This document shows, piece after piece, positions 1-5,421 of a stretch of DNA of 13,025 nt. A program made the translations under genes and the position numbers. The DNA is taken from NCBI GenBank assembly GCA_001593875.1, contig LUCA01000009.1, positions 1-13,025 on the forward strand, given 5' to 3'. The stretch comes from Candidatus Bathyarchaeota archaeon B23. Lineage in GTDB: Archaea > Thermoproteota > Bathyarchaeia > TCS64 > B23. How positions within the stretch are numbered: the stretch's first letter is position 1; each line of letters opens with the position of its first letter. A model generated the notes under the pieces. That model was not told the origin of the DNA and searched no databases. It saw nothing but the letters and a program-made list of their open reading frames with translations.

Positions 1-1
1 G

Positions 2-85
2 GAGACGCTCCTGGAGGCCGGCTACGACGGCGTATACACCTATGAGGGGAGGAGGGGGAGCTTCCTCTCCCTTATTGGGGAGTAG
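2..85 (+). CDS. C-terminal end of an unrecognised protein (5' truncated by window edge)
   Basis: Reading from base 2 gives 27 codons and a TAG stop at 83-85. The peptide starts ETLLEAGYDGVYTY and ends SFLSLIGE. The frame is open back to the window edge and uses GC-rich codons like the neighbouring genes, so it is probably the tail of a real gene. There are too few residues to name a family and I do not recognise it. A TATA-like box for the next gene begins about 30 bases after the stop, so the two genes are probably transcribed separately. Confidence 0.55.
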   Translation, partial: ETLLEAGYDGVYTYEGRRGSFLSLIGE

Positions 86-115
86 CCTCCGACTCGGAGG
101 CCGCTTCTTTGAACA

Positions 116-123
116 TTAAATAG
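116..123 (+). promoter_or_regulatory. TATA-like box before the small frameshifted gene
   Basis: TTAAATAG lies in a locally AT-rich patch between two GC-rich coding stretches. Its centre is about 44 bases before the TTG start at 163. With archaeal spacing the transcript would begin near 145, leaving a short leader that contains a GGTGAGG ribosome-binding site at 154-160. Position and composition are the only evidence. Confidence 0.4.
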
Positions 124-162
124 GGTTAAAAGGGATTTTAGGAGAGTATTTTTGGTGAGGAT

Positions 163-433
163 TTGATCTTCGTCTCCTTTGAGGACTGCGATCCGGAGAA
201 GATCAGGGGGTTAGCCGAGTTCGCCCGGTCTAGGGGACCTGTGGAGGGCGTCAAGATCATCGCGAGGTATGGGACCCCTGTGGGGAAGGGGCGTCACCAT
301 ATTGGAGGCTGAGAGTGCGGCCGCCGTCTTCGCCTACTTCTCCCCCCTGTTGAGGTTCTTCAGGAAGATCGAGGTCTACCACGCCATGCCCATAGAGGAG
401 GTGATGAGGTTCGCCTCCATGATGAGGGAGTGA
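163..433 (+). pseudogene. Small alpha/beta-barrel-type protein (DUF3303-like), interrupted by a +1 frameshift
   Basis: From a TTG at 163, preceded by GGTGAGG at 154-160, the frame reads MIFVSFEDCDPEKIRGLAEF and on to GTPVGKG, then runs into a TGA at 310-312. The rest of the protein (starting GVTILEAESAAAVF, ending MRFASMMRE) is in the next frame and ends at the TGA 431-433. Dropping one G from the runs at 282-285 or 288-291 joins the halves into about 90 residues with a beta-alpha-beta-beta-alpha-beta pattern. This is the size and shape of dimeric alpha/beta-barrel proteins; resemblance to DUF3303 is my impression only. The join is so clean that a sequencing indel in a G-run is as likely as real gene decay. 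The biological role is unknown. Confidence 0.6.
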
Positions 434-543
434 ACACCCCCTCCCCTTTTTCCCCATAGGGCCGGTTTAAGTCTTTGAGAGAAGGTTGAAGCAGATAGGA
501 GGGGCGACAGAGCCTCCTCGGCTTCATGGAGAGAGGGGTGTTC
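432..543. repeat. Nested inverted repeats in the spacer between convergent genes
   Basis: A perfect 9-base inverted repeat, GAACACCCC (432-440) and GGGGTGTTC (535-543), brackets almost the whole spacer and begins inside the stop codon of the gene on the left. Inside it lie GAAGC/GCTTC (488-492/521-525) and AGGAGG/CCTCCT (497-502/513-518), which fold as a hairpin with a 10-base loop and an asymmetric internal loop. A run of five T at 447-451 could end rightward transcription. The structure could be a termination or 3'-end element for the two convergent genes, or a small RNA. No known RNA family was recognised. Confidence 0.45.
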
Positions 544-547
544 CCTG

Positions 548-757
548 CTAAGATACCTTAACCTTGTCTGGCAGTATCGACCTCACCATCTCCACGGCGC
601 TGTCGAAGGCGTCTCCCTGCAGAATCCTAAACCAGTAGTCCTTCCCCGCCGTCTTTAGGGTGATCTTGGGTGCCTGGAGGAATCCCGGCTTCCTCTTCAT
701 CTCCACCTCCTCGATGTCCGAGTAGGGTAACGCGATTCTTCCCCTTCTTTCCTTCAA
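548..757 (-). CDS. Short PH/GRAM-like domain protein, possibly N-terminally truncated
   Basis: Sixty-nine residues from a TTG start. The pattern ALPYSDIEEVEMKRK, then PKITLKTAGKDYWFRIL, then a closing amphipathic helix (DAFDSAVEMVRSIL) resembles the second half of PH/GRAM-like domains: strand, turn, strands carrying an aromatic, final helix. Such domains usually have three or four more strands before this point. Here an in-frame TGA (773-775) closes the frame five codons upstream, and the residues between (FTHRA) look like the end of a typical strand of that fold. It may therefore be a decayed or truncated gene. Translating upstream in the same frame shows no convincing missing half. Codon use is ordinary for the window. 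The role is unknown; it lies downstream of the M20 gene on the same strand. Confidence 0.5.
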   Translation of the reverse strand: MKERRGRIALPYSDIEEVEMKRKPGFLQAPKITLKTAGKDYWFRILQGDAFDSAVEMVRSILPDKVKVS

Positions 758-863
758 TGCTCTATGTGTGAATCAGGCCCCTTCTAGTCGTCTATGCTTT
801 GGATGTACGAATCTCGCATAGGGAGAGCTAGGCTGAGGGAAACTCCACTATAATCGGTGACCT

Positions 864-871
864 CTTATAAG
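864..871. promoter_or_regulatory. Palindromic TATA-like box CTTATAAG in the 758-933 spacer
   Basis: The box is a perfect palindrome, so it could serve either strand. On the minus strand it would start a transcript near 840, leaving a leader of about 80 bases before the PH/GRAM-like ORF. A short inverted repeat, AACTCC (841-846) and GGAGTT (871-876), flanks it. The same octamer occurs at 2593-2600 in front of the M20 gene. Confidence 0.35.
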
Positions 872-897
872 GAGTTCAGCTCGATCTCCACTCGATG

Positions 898-936
898 TAA
901 TCCCCTTCTAAATCCAGGGAAGAAAGAGGGGGATTA
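898..936 (-). terminator. Hairpin over the stop codon of the M20 gene
   Basis: TAATCCCC (898-905) and GGGGATTA (929-936) are perfect inverted repeats. The stem extends to 909/925 with one imperfect pair, around a 15-base loop. The right arm includes the TAA stop codon of the M20 gene. In the minus-strand RNA this makes an 8-bp stem, one A-C mismatch and 3 more pairs at the very 3' end of the message, with a U/C-rich loop. It could help termination or protect the 3' end. Archaeal terminators are usually plain U-runs, so the function is inferred. Confidence 0.4.
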
Positions 937-2592
937 GAGGCGTCGATACTCCTTCAAGTTTTGGAGTGTCGGTATCCACCACTCCTCGCCTCTGGGCGTC
1001 GAGATGTACTCCGGCCACCGCAGCTCTATGGGAGGCTCGAAGTCCCTGGGCAGCAGCGGCGCCACCCACTTGGAGCCCCCCACCCCTCCATCTGTCCGCT
1101 CGTCGAACTCGCTCCAGGCTTTCCGAAGTATCTCAGGCTTCAGGAGGAGGTCGATGAGGGTGGCGGCGATGGTCTTGGCGGCGGTGATGATACAGGGATC
1201 GATGGTGCTGGGGTTGCCCCCCATGGCGACATGAACCCACCAAGGGTAGGGGCGGCCGTCGGGCAGAGGCCTCAAGACGGGCCTTGAGGTGAAGAAGCGG
1301 ACCGTCGGCGCATGCCAAGTATAATCCACATAGTCGTCCGAACCCATGTTCCTCACCCAGGCTGGATGAGCTCTGCGGAGGAGTCCATCCATCTCCCCCG
1401 GCGACAAGATGGGCTTCTCAGCCTCACCACCCCCGTAGGTGAGGCCATACTCCAGGAAGGGCTCCGACATCGGCTCACAGCCGAGGTTCCTCTGAACCTC
1501 CCGGGCAAACTCCTTAGCCTCCTCCCCATATCTCGGCGGACCCACCAACTTCAGGTTCTCATAGGCGACCTCAGCCATCACGAGGTTTGGCAGCCCAACC
1601 CTCGTCTTGGTGATCCAGCGCTCATAGACCTCGCTGAAAGCCGCCTCGGCGGCCGCCCTGGCGTTGTTCTCCAAAACCCTCGTGATCCTCTCCTGCATCG
1701 ACAGCGTCGGCGACCTGTAGGCATACTGGACCTGGCTGATCTTGGGCGGAAGATTATCCGAGGTGCACTGGCCGCCCACCATGATGAACTCGTTGAGGGT
1801 CCAGTAGGCCGTATGGGGGAGCATCGCCTCCTTCGACATCTTCGTCAACGTATACATCAGGCAGACGGCGTCTAGGGCTGCGGGGACCCTACCCCCGGAG
1901 TGCCATCCCCTCCTATAGGGGGTGGCGTCGACGGCCGTCAACCCATACCACTCAACCGGGTCGTCGCACTCGAATTGGAAGAGGACGCTCCAATAGGTGC
2001 CGCCCTGGATCTCGCCTCTGACGTAGTTGGCGTAGCCGGGGTGGTAGCTGATGTAGGCGTCGGCGCCGTCGTAGTAGCCCTTGGCTGCGTGGACAGGCTT
2101 GGAGCCGCAGACCTTCTCAGCCGGCTCCCCGAAGAGCCGTAGACTCCCCCTCAGGCCGAAGCGCTCCATCACATACTTGGCGGCCAACACCCCGAAGAGG
2201 GCGGCGACCCCCAGAGCCGAGTGGGGGTCCGTATGCCCCGCTGCGTAGGGGTGGAGACCCTCCCTCGGAGCCCTATAGGGGACCGGCTTCTGGTTGTGCC
2301 CCGGGACGGCGTCATACTCGGCGTAGGTTCCCAGGAGGGGCCGCCCCTCGCCCCAGGTGGCCATGAAGGCCGTCGGCATCCCTCCGGTTCCCTCCTCCAC
2401 CTCGAAGCCCTCACCCCTCAACAGCCGCACATAGGCACTGGAGGATCGATACTCCCTGAAGGCAGGCTCGGCGTAATCCCATATCTCCAGGTGAAACTCA
2501 GAGAGCCATTCACGGTTGTCGTCGATGTATTGGAAGGCCGCCTCCTTAACCTCCATCGGCGACGACATCTCGATCATGGAAAGCCCCCTCAT
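934..2592 (-). CDS. M20-family amidohydrolase, AbgB-like (aminobenzoyl-glutamate hydrolase type)
   Basis: Predicted cytosolic metal-dependent amidase of 552 residues, with no signal peptide. AbgB relatives cleave N-acyl or aminobenzoyl amino acids; the true substrate is unknown. Family landmarks in order: IWDYAEPAFREY (37-48), GMPTAF (71-76), the AEYDAVPG loop (91-98), GHTDPHS (119-125), GEPAEK (155-160), YHP (183-185), and a late GSDDYVDYTWHAPT before the closing helices. The usual HGCGH is HTDPH here, and the usual catalytic/metal AEE is AEK, so the probable base E159 is kept but a metal ligand is changed. The protein is about 70 residues longer than typical AbgB, partly a C-terminal tail rich in Trp and Pro. 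The start is uncertain: ATGs at 2592, 2577, 2568 and 2556 are all in frame, and the TATA-like box at 2593-2600 would favour the downstream ones. Family assignment is firm, substrate is not. Confidence 0.9.
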   Translation of the reverse strand: MRGLSMIEMSSPMEVKEAAFQYIDDNREWLSEFHLEIWDYAEPAFREYRSSSAYVRLLRGEGFEVEEGTGGMPTAFMATWGEGRPLLGTYAEYDAVPGHNQKPVPYRAPREGLHPYAAGHTDPHSALGVAALFGVLAAKYVMERFGLRGSLRLFGEPAEKVCGSKPVHAAKGYYDGADAYISYHPGYANYVRGEIQGGTYWSVLFQFECDDPVEWYGLTAVDATPYRRGWHSGGRVPAALDAVCLMYTLTKMSKEAMLPHTAYWTLNEFIMVGGQCTSDNLPPKISQVQYAYRSPTLSMQERITRVLENNARAAAEAAFSEVYERWITKTRVGLPNLVMAEVAYENLKLVGPPRYGEEAKEFAREVQRNLGCEPMSEPFLEYGLTYGGGEAEKPILSPGEMDGLLRRAHPAWVRNMGSDDYVDYTWHAPTVRFFTSRPVLRPLPDGRPYPWWVHVAMGGNPSTIDPCIITAAKTIAATLIDLLLKPEILRKAWSEFDERTDGGVGGSKWVAPLLPRDFEPPIELRWPEYISTPRGEEWWIPTLQNLKEYRRL

Positions 2593-2600
2593 CTTATAAG
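2593..2600 (-). promoter_or_regulatory. TATA-like box CTTATAAG abutting the M20 start
   Basis: This palindromic octamer touches the most upstream ATG (2592) on the minus strand. With the usual 25-base offset the transcript would start near 2571, giving a leaderless or nearly leaderless message beginning at the ATG at 2568 or 2556. If the box is used, the annotated N-terminus is 8-12 residues too long. Confidence 0.45.
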
Positions 2601-2671
2601 GTCACGGGACTGCCGATACTCAGCTTCTCCTCCCCCCTCAAGATCGGCCTCAGCCCCCGGATGAGGGGCAT
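2594..2671 (-). CDS. Possible 25-residue upstream ORF before the M20 gene
   Basis: On the minus strand an ATG at 2671 opens a frame beginning MPLIRGLRPILRGEEKL that ends in TAA one base before the M20 ATG at 2592 (TAAGATG). A palindromic GTTTAAAC lies at 2690-2697, about 22 bases upstream, and could drive it as a leaderless message. The arrangement would allow a small leader peptide or translational coupling to the M20 gene. The frame also stays open upstream of the ATG, through the promoter of the divergent gene, which points to chance openness. No family is recognised. Confidence 0.25.
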   Translation of the reverse strand: MPLIRGLRPILRGEEKLSIGSPVTL

Positions 2672-2704
2672 AGCCTCGACGAAGACCTGTTTAAACTGGC
2701 CAAC

Positions 2705-2712
2705 TTTTATAG
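2705..2712 (+). promoter_or_regulatory. TATA box of the ATC-hydrolase-like gene
   Basis: TTTTATAG is centred about 33 bases before the ATG at 2742. A start of transcription about 25 bases downstream leaves only a 6-8 base leader, typical of archaeal first genes. It sits back to back with the M20 promoter region. Confidence 0.55.
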
Positions 2713-2741
2713 GGAGGTTCCGAGTAGTATGAGATAGAAAG

Positions 2742-3170
2742 ATGAGTTATCGTACCCGACCCCTTAAGTTCTATGAACATTTTAAGGACAAACCGGAGGA
2801 AGCCAAGAGGGTCGCCTTCGAGATCGGCCGCGAGATGGGGAGAGAGTGGAAGGAGCAATACAATATACAGGGGGATGACCTGGAGGCCTTGGCGAAGCTC
2901 CTCAACGTCGCCATGGAGAACGTCGGCTCAGACCCCACCGCCAGGGTGGAGGGGGATAGAGTGGTCATGCGAAACAGCACCTTCTGCGTCATCATGAGGA
3001 CCGCCCTCAGCCTCAACATCCCATGGGAATGGCTCGACGTATACTACGCCTGGCCGTGGCTGGAGGGCATCGTATCCCTAATCAGACCAGATATAAAGAT
3101 GAGGATAATATCGACGAGAAGTAGAGGGGATAAAGTCTGTATCCACTTCTTTGAGATTGAGAGAGGTTAA
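2742..3170 (+). CDS. Small soluble protein resembling L-2-amino-thiazoline-4-carboxylate hydrolase family
   Basis: This is a 142-residue protein with no membrane segment. The N-terminal half is helical and charged (KPEEAKRVAFEIGREMGREW). The second half has a Cys at 82 (STFCVIMRTALSL), then WLEGI, and ends with RSRGDKVCIHFFEI, carrying Cys133 in a G-D-x-x-C context. That ending resembles ATC-hydrolase and V4R-type small-molecule binding proteins, which close with a similar Gly-Asp/Cys strand. The match is by eye and enzymatic activity is not implied; a sensor or hydrocarbon-binding role is equally possible. The start is supported by the TATA box at 2705-2712. Codon use is GC-rich like the host, in sharp contrast with the gene that follows. 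Confidence 0.8.
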   Translation: MSYRTRPLKFYEHFKDKPEEAKRVAFEIGREMGREWKEQYNIQGDDLEALAKLLNVAMENVGSDPTARVEGDRVVMRNSTFCVIMRTALSLNIPWEWLDVYYAWPWLEGIVSLIRPDIKMRIISTRSRGDKVCIHFFEIERG

Positions 3171-3174
3171 ATAC
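3167..3174 (+). promoter_or_regulatory. TATA-like box within the end of the preceding gene
   Basis: GTTAAATA overlaps the stop codon of the 2742-3170 gene. A transcript starting about 25 bases downstream would begin near 3197, just before the GTG at 3205, giving a nearly leaderless message for the AT-rich membrane-protein gene. Surrounding DNA is AT-rich, so this match is less telling than the others. Confidence 0.35.
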
Positions 3175-3204
3175 TTGATAAAACAATCTTCCCTCCCTTT
3201 AAAA

Positions 3205-4425
3205 GTGATCAAAATTCAGATAATTAAAAATGAGAATGAAACATTTGAAGAAATATTAAAAACAATAAATAGAGAGTTTGGAGATGATTTTAAAATAGAG
3301 GATATTATGAAAAATCGCTTAAAAATGATAACGGATAAAAAGCATGTAAATGTTGATATCGATTTTGAAGATGACCTATTGATAATGACCTTCAAAATAG
3401 AATACAAAGGAGAATATGTAATCAAGGATGTTTTAGATGTAGATTTAAAAATCTTCGACCTTTCACGCATTCTTAAAAATAAGAACATTTTATCAACTTT
3501 CATAATACTAAATCCCACGGCTCATAGTGCTGAAGATGCTATAAAATTGTTTAGTTTATATTCTAAAGCTCTCAATATGAAGAAGATAGGTGTAAGTATT
3601 GTTAGAGGTTTTCTTTTATCCATGTTAGAATCCTCTGAAGATGAGGATATGTTATTTGACAAATATTATATATTATCTTCACCAGATATAGAAGATTCGG
3701 ATAGAATTTTTGATGAGATATTTAGCGATATAAGGAAAATAGCGGTGTATACAGCTAAGATATCTAGCATATATGGTGGATCTGAGAGGTTATTTATAAC
3801 TCTTGAGCCTGGAGAAGTTGAGATAAATAGGAAAACTGAGGAATTTCTCTGGGATTTGATGTTTAGCTCCGAGAAGGTTGAAATCGAGAGTCTTGAGTCT
3901 TGGTTAAATTACACTATGGAGAAGGAGTCAACAATAACCACTATGATTGCTTCTATGCAGAAGAATTATATTGAGGTTGAATCCTCTGTGGCTAAGATCT
4001 GTGCCATCTATAAAAAATTAAATGAGAGGAGGTTTAATGATTATCCATTAAACTTTGAGGTGGATGTTAAGTCCTATGATTATGTTAAGAAGAGGTTTAA
4101 TGCCTATATTCTTAGGGGTAGGGCCCTGAGGGAGCGGTTAGTTACGGTTAGGGAGGAGATCAGGACCTATCTCAGCCTGCAGCAGCAGAGGATATCCCTG
4201 GAGGAGCAGAAGGCCTCCAGGGAGCAGCTGGTCAGACTGGTGAATCTCCAGGAGATCTTTCATAAGGTGGAGATCTTCATAGTCGCCGTCTACATCACGG
4301 AGATGGCCAAGATCATCTTCGAGGTCCTGGCGGGGGAGATGGCGGAGCTCCTGACGGCCTTCTTCATACCCCTTGCCCTCCTACTGGCCTGGAGGGTGAG
4401 CCGCCTACTCCATCGCGTCCAATAG
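3205..4425 (+). CDS. Unrecognised protein: AT-rich N-terminal domain, coiled coil, two C-terminal membrane helices
   Basis: The reading frame is open from a TTG at 3151 (424 residues). I prefer the GTG at 3205 (406 residues): no ribosome-binding site precedes the TTGs at 3151, 3157 or 3175, the latter starts overlap or abut the previous gene, and a TATA-like box at 3167-3174 fits 3205. From that start, residues 1-90 alternate beta strands and charged helices; 90-270 are mixed alpha/beta without a known motif; 270-350 are long charged helices ending in a Gln/Glu-rich coiled coil (SLQQQRISLEEQK). The end holds two hydrophobic helices, about 355-377 and 381-400, with a short loop and a basic tail. 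This soluble-domain, coiled-coil, two-helix layout recalls CorA or RMD1/DUF155 proteins, but CorA's GMN motif is absent. Bases 3150 to about 4100 are strongly AT-rich; the rest matches the GC-rich host. Confidence 0.8.
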   Translation: MIKIQIIKNENETFEEILKTINREFGDDFKIEDIMKNRLKMITDKKHVNVDIDFEDDLLIMTFKIEYKGEYVIKDVLDVDLKIFDLSRILKNKNILSTFIILNPTAHSAEDAIKLFSLYSKALNMKKIGVSIVRGFLLSMLESSEDEDMLFDKYYILSSPDIEDSDRIFDEIFSDIRKIAVYTAKISSIYGGSERLFITLEPGEVEINRKTEEFLWDLMFSSEKVEIESLESWLNYTMEKESTITTMIASMQKNYIEVESSVAKICAIYKKLNERRFNDYPLNFEVDVKSYDYVKKRFNAYILRGRALRERLVTVREEIRTYLSLQQQRISLEEQKASREQLVRLVNLQEIFHKVEIFIVAVYITEMAKIIFEVLAGEMAELLTAFFIPLALLLAWRVSRLLHRVQ

Positions 4426-4477
4426 GAAGCGGGTCCACAGCCGGTGGTCTCAGGGTATACTCGATTGCCTCTGAGAT

Positions 4478-4554
4478 TGGTGCGGCCGACGGGATTCGAA
4501 CCCGTGCCTTTGGCTTGGAAGGCCAAGATCCTGACCAGACTAGACCACGGCCGC
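4478..4554 (-). tRNA. tRNA-Gly (anticodon TCC), CCA encoded
   Basis: On the minus strand the gene folds as a complete tRNA. The acceptor stem is GCGGCCG/CGGCCGC with discriminator A and an encoded CCA (4478-4480). The anticodon stem is TTGGC/GCCAA around the loop CTTCCAA, giving anticodon TCC. The T arm is ACGGG-TTCGAAT-CCCGT, with GGTTCGAATCC as the internal promoter-like block. No intron is present. It reads GGA, plus other Gly codons by wobble. The 3' end points toward the AT-rich gene at 3205-4425, the side where integrative elements normally insert. Confidence 0.97.
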
Positions 4555-4580
4555 CGAGATCGATTGAGGGGTGTGAGGGA

Positions 4581-4588
4581 TTAAAAAA
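4581..4588 (-). promoter_or_regulatory. TATA-like box upstream of tRNA-Gly, possibly shared with the permease gene
   Basis: On the minus strand this reads TTTTTTAA, centred about 30 bases before the first base of the tRNA, a normal distance for an archaeal tRNA promoter. On the plus strand the same bases could act for the permease gene, placing a start near 4611 and a leader of about 28 bases containing a purine-rich ribosome-binding site. Confidence 0.5.
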
Positions 4589-4638
4589 GTAGCGTTGGGG
4601 GGGAAACCTATTTGAGGGGTTGAGGGGGTTCTCAGTGG

Positions 4639-5421
4639 ATGGAGGCCCTTCTCCTCGCCGTCGTGGGGTTGCTGGGCGGCGTCATCATGAGCTTCGTTGG
4701 CGCCAGCGCCGTCATGGTCGTCGTCCCCAGCCTAAACCTCATGGGCTATAGGATGCACGTCTCCATAGGAGTCAGCCTCCTCGTCGACGTCCTGGCCTCG
4801 ATAGCCGTCGGCTACACCTACTGGAGGCATGGGAACGTCGACCTCGGCGGAGGCCTCTGGATCGCCTTGGGCTCGATCCTCGGCGCCCAGCTCGGAGCCG
4901 GCGTCACCGTCGCCCTGCCTGAGTGGTTCCTCGCCCTCTCCTATGGCCTATGGATGGTGGGCTCAGGGGTGGCCATCTGGAGGAAGGGCCTCGACAGGGA
5001 GGCCGTCGTCGAGAGGCTGAGGCGCTACGTCGAGTTCGACTCCCAGGCGAAGAGGGCGGCCGCCGCCCTGGCTTTAGGCTTCGGCATAGGCGTCAACTGC
5101 GGCATCTTCGGCGCCGGCGGAGGAATCCTCATCATGATGGTCCTCATCTTCGTCTTCGACTACGCCATCCACAAGGCCGTGGGCACCTCAACCATCATCA
5201 TGGCGATAACGGCCGCCTCGGGGGCGGCGGGCTACTGGATGAGGGGGAACATCGATCCCACGGCGGCCTTCATCGTCGCTTCGACGACCATCCTGGGCGG
5301 CGTCTCAGGGGCGAGGCTGGCCAACCTCCTCAGCGAGAGGACGCTGTCGAGGATCGTGGGGGCCGTCTTCATCGCCCTCGGCCTCATCCTCACCTGGTTT
5401 AGGTTGACGCATCTAGCATAG
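4639..5421 (+). CDS. TauE/SafE-family membrane permease (sulfite/organosulfur anion exporter type)
   Basis: A 260-residue integral membrane protein with eight hydrophobic segments at about 3-30, 41-61, 68-93, 95-114, 139-173, 177-200, 207-230 and 237-255. It shows the two-repeat organisation of the family: Gly-rich GVIMSFVGASA early in repeat one and GVNCGIFGAGGG (151-162) opening repeat two, the latter followed by HKAVGTS (178-184), a family hallmark. The charged middle loop (115-137) separates the repeats. TauE/SafE proteins move sulfite, sulfoacetate or other small anions across the cytoplasmic membrane; the substrate cannot be read from sequence. The ATG at 4639 follows a GAGGGGG stretch at 4622-4628. 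The stop overlaps the convergent Taw1 gene by 9 bases. No sulfur-metabolism gene is adjacent. Confidence 0.9.
   Translation: MEALLLAVVGLLGGVIMSFVGASAVMVVVPSLNLMGYRMHVSIGVSLLVDVLASIAVGYTYWRHGNVDLGGGLWIALGSILGAQLGAGVTVALPEWFLALSYGLWMVGSGVAIWRKGLDREAVVERLRRYVEFDSQAKRAAAALALGFGIGVNCGIFGAGGGILIMMVLIFVFDYAIHKAVGTSTIIMAITAASGAAGYWMRGNIDPTAAFIVASTTILGGVSGARLANLLSERTLSRIVGAVFIALGLILTWFRLTHLA

Noticed and set aside
855..2605. CTTATAAG next to a GTCAC/GTGAC sequence at both 857-871 and 2593-2605, as a possible shared operator
   Set aside because: The spacing differs by two bases and the orientation relative to transcription differs, so chance similarity around a palindromic TATA box is the simpler reading.
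1312..2664. Long open frames on the plus strand opposite the M20 gene
   Set aside because: They are antisense to a gene with full family motifs, lack recognisable domains, and arise because GC-rich codons leave few stops on the other strand.
3205..4425. CorA-type magnesium channel for the membrane protein
   Set aside because: The two C-terminal helices are in the right place, but the GMN motif at the end of the first helix is absent and the N-terminal domain is not recognisable as CorA.
3150..4480. Integrated mobile element with attachment repeats at tRNA-Gly
   Set aside because: No integrase gene and no copy of the tRNA 3' end was found in the window; only base composition and position support it, so it is kept as a hypothesis and not annotated as a mobile element.
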